Positions 42,196 through 53,609 of a stretch of 64,000 nucleotides of DNA are shown one piece after another (position 1 is the stretch's first letter; each line of letters starts with the position of its first letter). The position numbers were made by a program, and so were the translations under genes. The notes beneath the pieces are model-generated. The model searched no databases. It was given only the letters and a program-made list of their open reading frames with translations, and was not told where the DNA came from. Origin of the DNA: Gongronella butleri (taxonomy: Eukaryota > Mucoromycota > Mucoromycetes > Mucorales > Cunninghamellaceae); NCBI GenBank assembly GCA_025201375.1, contig JAIWZP010000043.1:62001-126000 (forward strand). Reading direction: 5' to 3'.

Positions 42196-44625
42196 ATGCA
42201 GCCTTCCCAGCCTCCTATGCAACCGCGGCCTCCCATGTCGCCCGGCGCCATGATGAATGGGTACGGGCGTCCGCCCGCGCCGTATGGCGCTCCGCAGGGT
42301 CCTCAGCAGCAACAACAGCCGCCTTACCCTCCATTCCGCCCTGGGTTCCAGCCACAAGGCGCGCCGTCGCCTCAACAAGGCTTCCGCCCGGCGCCCAATA
42401 TGATGCGCCCTGGATTCTCGCCTGGTCAAAGGCCCCAGCAGATGCCGCCTCCCCCCGGTGACGTCCGTCCGCAAGGAATGATGCCGCCACCCGGCCAGCG
42501 CCCGCCCAATGGTATGCCCTTTCATCCGCAACAGCAGCCATCGCCATTGCAGCCGCAACAGGCACCGATGCAGCAACCAATGCAGCCATTGCAGCCAATG
42601 CAGCCGCAACAACGCCCGCCAACGAGCCCAATGGCAATGCGCCCGCCGCAACCAATGCAACGACCGCCTATCCAGCCATTCCAGCCATCGCCTCAGATGA
42701 ACACGGCCCAATTGCCCCAATTGACCTCCCAGCCGTCTCCCATGCAGCAGCAACGTCCTCCTCTTCCCCAGCAGCAGCACCTCCAGCAGCCGCAACAACA
42801 GCAACAGCAGCCACAACAGCAGCCGCAACAACAGCAGCAGCCAATGGGCCAATTTCAACCACCCATGGGCCAACAACCGCCCGTGAACATCCAACACCAG
42901 CAACAATTGCCTCCACAGCCTTCGCCACAACTTCAACAGCAGCCCCCTGCGCAACCCGCGACCCCTGAGCACCAGCAGCAGCAACAACAGGAGCAATCAC
43001 AAGCGGATCAACAGCAAGGTCATCAACGAAGAAAGAGAATGTATCCCAAACAGGTGTTTTTGGAAGACACCAATGCTGCCGCTCAACAACAATTGCCTCC
43101 CACGCCCACCGCCGCCCAGCCCTATCCCCAGCAGCAGCAGCAACAACAGCCTCAGCAGAACCAATTCATGTCGCCCATGGGCGGTCAGCCCAATGCCCCC
43201 GTTCAACCCATTCAACAGCAACAGCCGCAGCAGCAACCGCAACAGCAATACAATCAGCAGGGTGTGCAGTCCCTTACCAATCAAATGGGCCAAATGAACC
43301 TTGGTGGTGCCCCGGGTGCTCCGGTAAAAAAAAAAAAAAAATGAAAGAAAAAGCGCGAAAAAAAAGGTCAAAAAGGTCAAAAAGGGCCAAATCTCATCCA
43401 TTTTTTTTTTTATGTTTCTAGTCGATGGCGTCCGTGTCCTTGATGGGCACGCCACCTCCAGTGACCGCGCTGGCCAATCCCAGCCCTGTGCCGCATTTGC
43501 CGCCCAATGTGTCCATCACAAACTCGCCTTTTGCCAATTGCGACGAGACGTACAAGTGCTGCACCATCAATGCTGTTCCTGCCACCGAGTCCTTGCTCAA
43601 AAAGTCGCGCTTGCCTTTCGCGCTTGTCCTTGCGCCATACCGCTCGCTCGATCCCAATGAGGAACCCGTCCCCGTCATCAGCGACAGTGTCATCTCTCGC
43701 TGCCGCCGCTGCCGCACCTACATCAATCCCTTTGTCACCTTTGTCGAGGGCGGCCAGCGATGGAAGTGTAACATGTGCTTCCTGTTGAACGATGGTAAAA
43801 ATCAAAAAAGAGCAAAAAAAAAAAAAAGGCGTAAAAACGGGCCAATTCTCATTTTTTTTCTTTTTGCTTTGCAGTGCCGGCCGCATTTGATTATGACGCG
43901 CACACGCAAAAGCAGGCGGATCGCTGGAAGCGGCCCGAGTTGAACTATGGCGTTGTGGAGTTTGTGGCACCGACCGAATATATGGTGCGTCCGCCGCAGG
44001 CGCCCGCGTTTGTCTTTGTGCTGGACGTGTCGTACTCGGCCATCCAGTCGGGCATGTTGGCCACGGCCGCGCGCACGCTGCTCGACACCCTCGACCGCCT
44101 GCCCAACGAGGAAAGCCGCACAAACGTCGCCATCATCACCGTTGACAGCGCCCTCCACTTTTACAATTTCGACGAGACTCTCGAGGAACCCCAAATGCTC
44201 GTTGTCGCCGACGTTGAAGACGTCTTTTTGCCCCAGCCAACCAATCTCTTCACCAATCTCACGCAAAAGAAGGACGCCATCAAGGCACTGCTCGAAAAGT
44301 TGCCCGACATGTTCAGAGACACCGCCAACGTTAACAATGCGCTTGGTCCCGCCCTCCAAGCAGCCTACAAGATGCTCGTAAGAAAATGAGAGAGAGTGTG
44401 TGCGTGTGTGCAAACGAGCCATCGTATCTCACGTTTTCTCTCGTTTTTTTTTCGTTTTTCTCGCTCCAGTCGCCCTCTGGTGGTAAGATTGTGTGTCTCC
44501 AATCGACGTTGCCCAATGTCGGCATTGGCGCACTCACGTCGCGCGAGGATGTCAAGCTGCTTGGCACAGCCAAGGTAAAAAAAGAAAAAAAAAATAGAAG
44601 ACCGCAAAATAGGGACTCATTCCTT

Positions 44626-44656
<31 letters not shown>

Positions 44657-45940
44657 GATCTCTCTAGGAAAGCACCTTGTTGGCGCCTGCATCGCCGTTT
44701 TACAAGTCGTTTGCCGTCGACTGCTCACGCTCGCAGGTTGCGTGCGACATGCTCATCTTTGGTGGACAATATGCGGACGTGGCAACGCTCAGCTGCTTGC
44801 CGCACTACACTGGCGGTCAAACGTATTATTATCCTGGATTCAATGCCAGCCGCTCTGAGGACGCACTCAAGTTTGCACACGAATTGTCGGAGCTGCTGTC
44901 GGAGCAGATTGGTCTCGAGGCCGTCATCCGCATCCGCGCGTCGCGTGGCCTGCGCATGAACGCGTTCCACGGCAATTTCTTCATCCGCTCCACGGACCTG
45001 CTCGCCCTGCCCAACGTGCCGCGCGACCAAAACTATTGCGTCGAGGTCGTCATCGAGGACGACCTGAAGACGCCCACCGTGTGCTTCCAGACCGCCTTGC
45101 TTCACACCTCATGCACCGGCGAGCGCCGCATTCGTGTCGTCACCTTGTGCCTCCCTGTCACCAATTCGGTCTCGGAGCTCTATGCAAACATTCATCCCAA
45201 GGCCATGGTCTCCTACTTGGCTAACAAGGGTAAAAAAAAAAAAAGGAAAAGAAATGGAACCAATGGCTGACTTTTTTTTTTTTTTAGCTGTGGAGCGCGC
45301 TTTGTCGTCCAAGCTGGATGATGCGCGTGACGCCGTCGTGAACAAGCTGGTTGATCTCCTTGGCGTGTACAAGACGCACATCCTCGGCTCTGCCCAGGGC
45401 TCGACACCGCAATTGAACGTGCCTGACAACCTCAAGCTGCTCCCATTGCTCGCGTTGGCCCTCATCAAACACGTAAGAGCGATGAAAAGACAAGAAAAAG
45501 GGGGGACGGTTTTTGATTGAATTTTTTTTTTTTCAATGCTCCACAGGATGGTCTCCGCCAAAGTTCTCAAATTCCCACGGACATGCGCGCAAACGCGATG
45601 AATTTGCTGCGCACCATGCCGCTGCAGCTGCTGATTCCCTACATTCACGCCAACTTTTATTCGCTGCACAACATGCCGCCCGAGGCCGGCGAGCTGTCCG
45701 AGCACGGCGTCATGTTCCCGCCCGTCCTCAATCTCACCGCCGAGCGCATCGAGGCCCATGGCTGCTATCTTCTTGAAAACGGCCAGCACATCTATCTCTG
45801 GGTCGGCCGTGGCGTCGTTCCCCAGCTCTGCATGGACCTCTTTGACGTCACAAATTACGAAGCCCTTCGTGGCGGCAAGGTAAATTGATGAAAGAGCGAG
45901 AACAAAAAAAAAAAAAAAAAGGATCATGCTCACGTTTTCT

Positions 45941-45980
<40 letters not shown>

Positions 45981-46223
45981 TAGTATACCTTACCGGTGTT
46001 GGAGACACCCTTAAATAGAAAGGTGAACCTGTTGATTGGCAAGATTCGCGAGATGCGCCGTGGCGACTATTATCCGACGCTGTACTTGGTCAAGGAGGAT
46101 GGCGACCCGTACCTCAAGATCTGGTTCCTTTCGCACTTGATAGAAGACCGCACCGAGAACGTCATGAGCTACCAGCAGTTCCTGCAATTCATCAAGGACC
46201 GTGTCGGCTCCACGTCATTCTGA
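42196..46223 (+). CDS. SEC24: COPII coat cargo-binding subunit Sec24
   Basis: Eight exons (42196-43323, 43422-43794, 43875-44377, 44470-44574, 44668-45229, 45288-45472, 45547-45879, 45984-46223) encode about 1,142 residues. Sec24 pairs with Sec23 in the inner COPII coat and selects cargo at ER exit sites. The first 376 residues, all in exon 1, are Pro/Gln-rich with many Q runs. The structured core starts near residue 400. The zinc finger is at ~470-492 (CRRC and CNMC), followed by the trunk ([17 protein letters not shown]), beta-barrel and helical domain ([20 protein letters not shown]). A C-terminal gelsolin-like domain ([20 protein letters not shown]) ends the protein. The Gln-rich part is much longer than in yeast Sec24, but the core is complete. 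The start is the first ATG of the open exon 1 frame. Confidence 0.95.
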
Positions 46224-47071
46224 TCTCCTCCCCCAATTCCTCACCTCGCCTTTTTCTCAAGTTGTGCATCTTACATGGAAAAAAAAAATCAATGTTTTGT
46301 CCCTCCCTCGTTAATTAAAATTATTGTTTACGTAAAAAGTACTCTTTTTTACCGTATCATATTGCACGCCGCTCTCTACCCGCATTGAATTCAAGCACCT
46401 GGCGCGTCTCTTGCTCGTGGAAGCATTATCCACGACGCTGTAGCGTATTCTTGCTATGATACACTGAATTCACCCGGAAAGAAAATCAAAAATCGGTAAT
46501 TGCTCGCCAAACAGCAGATGGATTAAATTTGGCACTTTTACAGTATTGGTTTGTCCATGCGGCCACGCGCGTGTGCGAGTTTGGTGTCATTCTGGCGATT
46601 TGGTTTTTCAATTTTTATTTGGGAGCCTGTCATGGCTGCTTTTGATTTGCAAGAGGTTTTCCTAATTCTACAGGCAATCGCCGTGATTTGCATTCCTTTC
46701 GGTGTTTTGGCGAGTTCGTTCGCGTTAACGACGCGTGTCGCGCTTTACAGTGCTTCTTTGACCCTCGAGCAAGTCACGATTTTAGCCATTTTTCTTAAAG
46801 TCCGGCGCCTTTGCTTTAATTTTTTATTGCACATCCATACTTGTGTTGCTGTTATTCGACGCAGCCGGGATTTCTGCATTTTTTGCCATGCCACAACGTC
46901 AGGCGATGTATGATTGTTTCGCCCTTTTTTTTTTTTTTTTTTTTGTGTCATGCTGGGCAATTTTTGGCAGAAAGGCGGGCGGGGATTAAAACCGGGAGCT
47001 CCAAAAGAGGCGACGAAACAGAAGGGACACGCAATCGTCTTTCTTTTTGCTGTTTTTTGATTTTTCCAATA
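46224..47071. other. Intergenic with repeat C copy
   Basis: About 850 bp between SEC24 and RPN9. AATTAAA sequence near 46310 may end SEC24. Positions 46482-46705 are a diverged copy of repeat C. A 120-codon frame here lies largely in the repeat and is not called. A T20 run precedes the RPN9 leader. Confidence 0.55.
46482..46705 (+). repeat. Dispersed repeat C, second copy
   Basis: Direct-orientation partner of 26478-26700, 20 kb away. The best-conserved part is GTGTGCGAGTTTGG, then TTTTTCAATTTTTATTTGGGAG and TTTTGATTTGCA. Divergence is high and the edges are approximate. Confidence 0.55.
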
Positions 47072-48635
47072 ATGTCTCAATCTGGTGCTATGGACGTGGA
47101 CTTTGATGTCCCTCGTTTTCTGATGGAGGAACGCAAAAAGGCGCCTGCCAGCTTGCAACATTACTTTTCGACGTTTGAGGATCTCTATGAGCGCAAGTAA
47201 GTCGGTTGCCAGGCACGAAAAAGGACGATGCGAAGCATGGCGACACGTCAAAAAAGCAAACGACATGCTCATGAACGTGCTTTTTGTGTTTATTTTTTTG
47301 TCCAGGCTATGGCACCAGCTGACACAGCAGATCCTGGATCTGTTCAAGCAGCCCGAGTCGGGGCCCTTGCAGGTGCCCATCTACCAGCAGTTTGTGGCCG
47401 AATGGGAGAGCAAGATCAACCGTCTTGCGCTTGTCACCATTGCTTTGCAAGCTGCGCGCCAATTGAACGGTAAGGGAAACGCAGGCACAATTGCCAAAAC
47501 AAAAAAATAAAAAGGAACCCATTGGCTGACAGCGGTGGATTGCACCCCCTTTTAGACGCGCAAGGATCGGTTGATTTCCTGCAACACATCATCGAAAAGG
47601 TGAACACGAGCGAGTCACAGGACGTGTATGTGCTTGCGGTGATGGAAGCCGCGCATTTCCAACTTTTGCTTGGCCAGGTGGAACAGGTCAAAAAGGTGAT
47701 TGAGTCGTCCGAGAAGATCCTGGACAGCTTTGACTCGGTCGAGACGGACATTTACGCCGCGTTTTACCGCGTCAGCGCCGAATATCACAAGTCACAGGCC
47801 GACTATGCGCAATACTATCGCAATGCCCTGCTTTTCCTCGCCTGCGTCGACGTCGACGACATGCCACAGCAGGAAAAGGAGGAGCGTGCCTACGATCTCT
47901 CCATGTCCGCTCTGTTGGGCGACAGCATCTACAATTTTGGCGAATTGGTACGCGACAGACGAACAAAAAAAAAAAAATGCTCAGGGCCGCGTCAGCATTA
48001 TTTATACCGTGTTTTTTTTCCTTTATTGCGGCATCTAGTTGATGCATCCCATCCTGGACTCTTTGACCAACACACAGCACGACTGGTTGCGCACGCTGCT
48101 TTTCGCCTTCAATGCCGGCGACATTGGCAAGTACGAGGCACTTGTCCCCCACTTTTCCTCGCAGGTGAGCAAAAAGTGACGCGTCGCGTCCATTCCAAGT
48201 GCTCACACGTCGTTTGTAGCCATTATTACAGAAAAATGCAGAGGCCCTGAACCGCAAGATCTGCCTCATGTCCTTGATCGAGGCTGTGTTCCGTCGTTCC
48301 GCCGACAACCGCGTCATTCCCTTTAGCGAAATTGCGTCCGAGACACGATTGCCCTTGGAGGAGGTAAGAAAAAAAATGAGCAATTGGCGCGTGGAGTGCT
48401 CATTTTCTTTTTTTATTAGGTTGAGCACTTGGTCATGAAGGCTTTGTGGCTGAACTTGATCCAAGGATCAATAGATCAGGTGGACCAGCTGGTTGTGGTG
48501 ACGTGGGTGCAGCCGCGCGTCTTGGACAAGACCCAGATCGACGGCATGCGCCAAAAGATTGAGGACTGGAACAATCAAGTCAAGAAGATCGGCACCTTTG
48601 TCGGCCAGCAAGGCGGCGAGGTGTTTGCCCAGTAA
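47072..48635 (+). CDS. RPN9: 26S proteasome lid subunit Rpn9
   Basis: Six exons (47072-47196, 47306-47469, 47556-47947, 48039-48164, 48220-48363, 48420-48635) encode about 388 residues, the size of Rpn9/PSMD13. It is a structural lid subunit of the 26S proteasome. The N-terminal helical repeats contain SLQHYFSTFEDLYERKLWHQ, VDFLQHIIEKV and EAAHFQLLLGQVEQVKK. Next are SAEYHKSQADYAQYYRNALL and the PCI domain (roughly 240-365): LMHPILDSLTNTQHDWL, LNRKICLMSLIEAVFRR and IPFSEIASETRLPLEEVEHL. The tail QVKKIGTFVGQQGGEVFA fits the family end. Assembly role is from family knowledge. Confidence 0.95.
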
Positions 48636-49038
48636 TCATCCCCATGTTTTCTTACTCTCTGTCTGTCCTTTTTTTGAACCCATCCCTCAAAATGAATTAA
48701 AAAAAAAAAAACAAAAAACAAAAAAATGACCTGTTTGCTGCGTCGCGGAATTTTTTTTCCGCCCGCTTTGGCGACATCTTGGGGATATGCCAATGGCCCT
48801 TCCCCACCGCTTTGTTTGTTTAGCTCCCCATGTTTCGGAATCAAGTGAAAAAAGGTGCAAATCATCAAGGGGAGGAAAAATCAAGGCATTGCGTGGCGTG
48901 GTATTGTATTTCCCGTGGAAAGGGACGCGCATCAATGCACAGCAACAAAGCGCTGCATCGTTGAAGAATGCGATCTTTATGCAGCGCCGCCTTTTTCTTT
49001 TTTTTAATCTGCTTTTTCTTCATTTTCATTCTCGTGCC
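48636..49038. other. Intergenic RPN9 / GH3
   Basis: About 400 bp with the RPN9 3' end (A-rich near 48698) and the GH3 promoter. No coding support and no clear TATA box. Confidence 0.45.
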
Positions 49039-52016
49039 ATGAAATACAAGTCCTTGTTCCGCACGGCCTCGTACTTTTTGACGGCGCTGTCGATGGCGCA
49101 CGGGTTTGAGCCGCTGAGTTGGGACGACGCGTATGCCAAGGCGGCCGTGCTCGTCGACCAGATGACGGTGCCGCAAATGATCAACATCACCACGGGTGTC
49201 GGCTGGGGCAAGACGCCTTGTGTCGGCGCCACGGGCTCTACGAGCAATCCGGATTTCCCATCTGTAAGCAAATCATTGATGAAATCGCCCTTTTTTTGTT
49301 CATTTCGTCCTTTTTTATGGCGCAGCTTTGCTTGCAAGATGGTCCTGCTGGCGTGCGCTTTGCTGAAATGGTGTCTGTCAATGTCGCGGGTGTTAATGCG
49401 GCCGCGTCCTTTGACAAACGCGCGATGCGTCGGCGCGGCGAGGTCATGGCTGCCGAATTCAAGAAAAAGGGCGTCCATGTGCAGCTGGGGCCTGCTATGA
49501 ACATCATCCGCACGCCCGACGGCGGCCGCAATTGGGAATGCTTCTCCGAAGACCCTTACCTGTCGGCCGTCGCTGCCGTAGAGACAATCAATGGCATGCA
49601 AAGCCAGGGCGTCGTAAGATCATGCGCAAAAAAAAAAGAGCCAAAGAAAAAACGCGAGTTGACGCGTGTTTTCTCCTTTTTGATAGATGGCAACCGCCAA
49701 GGTGACAAGAAAAAAAAATAAATAAATGCGAGAGCGATAGATGGCTAACTTTATTTTTCTTGATGCTTTAGCACTACATTGGCAACGAGCAAGAGCTGAA
49801 TCGCGAGACTGTAAGCACAAAAGAGGCAGAATTCGAGATTTGATCGCTGATTCTTGATTTTTAAAAAGATTTCGACCGTGATGGACGAGCGCACGCTGCG
49901 CGAAATCTACACGTTCCCATTCAAAAAGTCGGTGGAGGCCGGCGTGGCCTCGATCATGTGCAGCTATAACAAGATTGGTCCCAATTGGGCGTGCGAGGAC
50001 GATTACACGCTCAATCAAGTGCTCAAAAAGGACCTTGGCTTCCGTGGGTACGACCAGGACGCGACGCGCTTTTTTATGTAGCGCGCGGCGCCGCTCAATT
50101 CTTTTTTTTTTTCATAGTTTTGTGATGAGCGACTGGCTCGCGACGCACTCGACGACCAAAAGCGTCAACTCGGGCCTGGACATGACCATGCCTGGTGGCA
50201 TTACTTTTGAGTCGGCCGAGTCGTACTTTGGCTCGCGTCTCTTTGCAGCCATTGAGCGGACCGAGGTGTCCGAGGAACGTCTTCGCGACATGGCCATGCG
50301 AATTGTTGCCGCTTGGTACAAGGTAAGCTCTTTTTTCTTTTTAAAAAATATCAAGACGCGTTTTTTAATCTCCCCCCTCTTTTCATCTCTCAGCTTGGCC
50401 AAGACGCTGTAAGACGAACGCGTGCCAAACAGCGAGATCTCGCTGGATTCAATTGACACACCGAGACGCGTCTTTTTCTTTTAATCTTTTCATAGATGGA
50501 CATCCCTGAAGTGAATTTGCACAGCTTTTTGCCTCATTTGAACCTAAAGGTGGACGTGATGGAAGACCACAGCGTATTTATCCGCGAGCTTGGTGCCGCT
50601 AGCACCGTGCTGCTGCGCAATCAAGATAATATCTTGCCATTGAAGACCAGTCTTCGCACGTTGGCCATCATTGGCGAGGACGCCGGCGCAGACCCTCAGT
50701 AAGAGCTGATCAAACGAAAAGGAGATGAAAAAAGACATCTGACATTGATGAATTACGTCTTTTACTTCCAGAGGCTTGAACTCGGCACCCGACGGTGGTG
50801 CCAATCGCGGCACGCTCGCCCTCGGCTGGGGATCCGGGTCCGTCAAGTTCCCCTATCTCGTCACGGTAAAAAAAAAAAAAAAAGAAAAGAAAGAAGAAGG
50901 ACGGCGAGAATCATCTACAAAATCCATTTTTAATCGTTTCTCTGTCTTTTTTTCTTCATTTTTTTTTTCGCTTGCAGCCCCTTGATGGTATTTCCAAGCA
51001 GGCCTCTGAAACGAAGCTGTATACGTCGCTCAACAATGAGGATCTCGAGGAGGCTGCACGGCTCGCGCGCAAGGCGCAGGTTGCGATTGTTTTTGCCAAT
51101 GCCAATTCGGGCGAGGAATTCATCACCGTGGAAGGCAACAGGGGCGACCGCAGTGATCTACGATTGTGGCATGGCGGCGATCAACTGGTAATGCGGCTGA
51201 ATTGACCGATGAAAGCTTGCTTATCTTGATTTTTTATTAATTTTTTTTACAGATTGAGACGGTAGCCAATAATAACAACAACACGATTGTCGTCATCCAC
51301 TCGGTCGGCGCCGTCGAGATGCCGTGGCTGGATCATCCCAACATCAAGGCCATTGTGTGGGCGGGTAAAAAGCAATATGGCACTATGTTTCAATCATTTT
51401 TCTCATTCTTTTCTTTGTTTTTATAGGTCTTCCTGGCGAGGAATCCGGCAATGCGCTTGCAGACGTGCTGTATGGGCACGTGAATCCTTCCGGGCGGCTC
51501 CCATACAGCATTGCGAAGCAATGGGACGATTACCCGGATCGCGCAAGCACTGGCGCGACGGCGGAATACCACGAGGGTCTTGCCGTTGGCTACCGATGGT
51601 TCGATCAGCAGGAAATCGCGCCCAACTTTGAATTCGGGTTTGGTCTGTCGTACACATCCTTCCACTACCGCAATCTTGACGTAACGGTGGCGCAGCAGGG
51701 CGCCGATGATCCGCGTGTGCGCGTGTCCATCGATGTGTACAATGATGGCCGCTACGACGGGTCCGAGGTCCCACAGCTGTATCTCACGTTCCCCAAAGAG
51801 GCCAATGAGCCGCCAAAGGTGCTGCGGGGATTCGAAAAAGTGTTTATCAAGCGCGGCGGCAAGGCAAACGTTCAATTTGAGCTTGGACGTGACGAACTCA
51901 CGTATTGGGACGACAAGGAGCACACCTGGGTTGTCCCGCAAGGCGACTTTGTCGCGCACGTCGGCGCAAGCAGTCGCGACATCCGCGGAACCGTCCATTT
52001 CAGCGTCTTGAGCTAG
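49039..52016 (+). CDS. GH3 family beta-glucosidase, secreted
   Basis: Twelve exons encode about 724 residues: 49039-49263, 49326-49613, 49687-49701, 49772-49810, 49869-50047, 50118-50322, 50394-50408, 50496-50698, 50772-50865, 50978-51187, 51253-51364, 51427-52016. Two exons are only 15 nt. The first ~22 residues ([20 protein letters not shown]) form a signal peptide. The GH3 N-domain shows [49 protein letters not shown] and the nucleophile block [10 protein letters not shown], whose Asp is catalytic. The second domain ([20 protein letters not shown], then [20 protein letters not shown]) and the C-terminal fibronectin III-like domain ([20 protein letters not shown]) follow. The family hydrolyses terminal beta-glucosyl residues, typically cellobiose. 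AATAAA is at 52079. Substrate preference is inferred. Confidence 0.94.
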
Positions 52017-52322
52017 GCGAAAAAAAAATTCAAAAAAACAAAAAAAAGTGAAAAAGACGTACAAGGATACAATTTATAATAAAGAGACCTCGATTTTTTT
52101 AATGCCATCGTGTCCATTGTTTGTCGCGTCGAATCGGGCGGTCATGGGGATGCAATGCAATGTACAAGATTGCCGGATTTGGCTTATTTGATCGGAATTT
52201 CAAGCTTCTGTGTCTTTTTTGGCCCTGAAAACCTTGATCCCTCAAATTGTCCCCTTTTTTTTCCTTTCTCTTTCTCTGCTGTCACTCCTTTTCTTTCTTT
52301 TTTTTACTTTTTTTTCCACCTC

Positions 52323-53482
52323 ATGGACGACCATTTTGTGCTTTACCGGCTGCCTCCGGCCGTCGTGGTGGACCCACTGCCTATTTCTGCCATGTACGTG
52401 TGCCTGTTGCTTGTTGACTACTTGCTGATCAGCCATGTGCGTCGTCGGCCGTCGTGGTGGGCGTCCGGGTATCTAATGCTGCTTTTTATCGCGTACCACT
52501 TGCTTATACCCATGTTTATTATTTCAACGTCGCCGGGGTTGAATGTTTTCTTCACGGCGGGGCCGCTGTATCTTGCCGTGTTCACGGCGAGTCTGCCTGC
52601 GGGCGACCTTGGCAATGTGCGGGTGTGGGCGCACAGGCTGAGCACCGATCTATTGGATGCCGATCAATCCGGCGGCATCCGCGTGCATGGCCTTGCCAAG
52701 GTGTTCCGTGGCGTCTTCAAGCTTGCATTCAACCAGGGCGTCCTGGATCCATTCTTTCTCGCGGCCGTCAAGGACGATTTAACAAAAATCCTGGAAATTC
52801 CCTTTTACCATCCGCAGGCTATGGTCTACCATCTGCTTCTCGGCATTAAGGCTTACTGCTTGCTTGGTGTCGTCGATATCTGCCTTGGCACGGAGCAATT
52901 GCTCTTTGGTGTGCGCTACATTGATCTTTTCCAGTCCCCCTTGCTCTCCTCCAGGTAAAAAAAAAAAAAAAGTGTGAAATGCGTAAAAGAGAGGCCATTC
53001 ATTCATCCGATTTCTTTCTTTTGTGCAGCCCACGCGACTTTTGGAGCCGGCGATGGAACATGGTGATGCGCAACACGTTCCATAGCAAGGTGTTTTCCGT
53101 GAAAGATGAGATTGTGGCGTCGGACGAAAAGAAGATGGCTGCACCAGCGGAAACCAAGGCGTCCTTTTGGTCGTCGGCCAACGGGCGTGGCCTGCTCGTA
53201 TTTCTGATGAGCGCGATTCTGCATGAAATGATTGTCTGCGCCAACAGCCGCGAGATCACGCTTGAGAATTTCGTGTTTTTCCTGCTGCACGGTCTGGTGA
53301 TGATGGCCGAGGTGAATTTGACTCGTCGGCAGCGACGCAGCACGGCGTCGTGGTCATGGGCACTCTGCGTCGCGATCAACCTCGTGTTCATGTCGTTCAC
53401 GGCGCGTCTGTTTCTCGCTCCATTCATCCGTTTTGACTTTTTGTCGCCCCTGCCGCGCACACACGCGCTGGTGTTCGCTTAA
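52323..53482 (+). CDS. MBOAT / wax synthase-like membrane acyltransferase
   Basis: Two exons (52323-52954, 53029-53482) encode about 361 residues with about eight hydrophobic helices. The motif SPRDFWSRRWNMVMRNTFHS across the intron is the wax synthase/fungal acetyltransferase signature of the MBOAT superfamily. A helix with the likely catalytic histidine follows (LVFLMSAILHEMIV). Members use acyl-CoA to acylate alcohols or other hydroxyls in the ER membrane. The acceptor cannot be told: fungal relatives include triterpenoid and trichothecene O-acetyltransferases and wax ester synthases. It is convergent with ILV6 (127 bp between stops) and not in a biosynthetic cluster. Confidence 0.82.
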
Positions 53483-53609
53483 AAATCCCTTCCCCATTTG
53501 ACCATTTGCATTAAACGATTCCAAGGTTACACAAGACGCGCTCTGACACGCATTTTTTTTTAATTTTTCCTTTCAATTGAGCTCGTTTAGCAATAATCCA
53601 TAATTGAAT

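Noticed and set aside
42151..42996. 281-codon Leu-rich minus-strand frame opposite SEC24
   Set aside because: It is the antisense of CAG/CAA-rich Gln codons, which read as Leu and other hydrophobic residues. The plus-strand frame is the true coding strand.
46551..46913. 120-codon plus-strand frame in the SEC24-RPN9 spacer
   Set aside because: Largely within repeat C, hydrophobic from T-rich codons, with no recognisable family.
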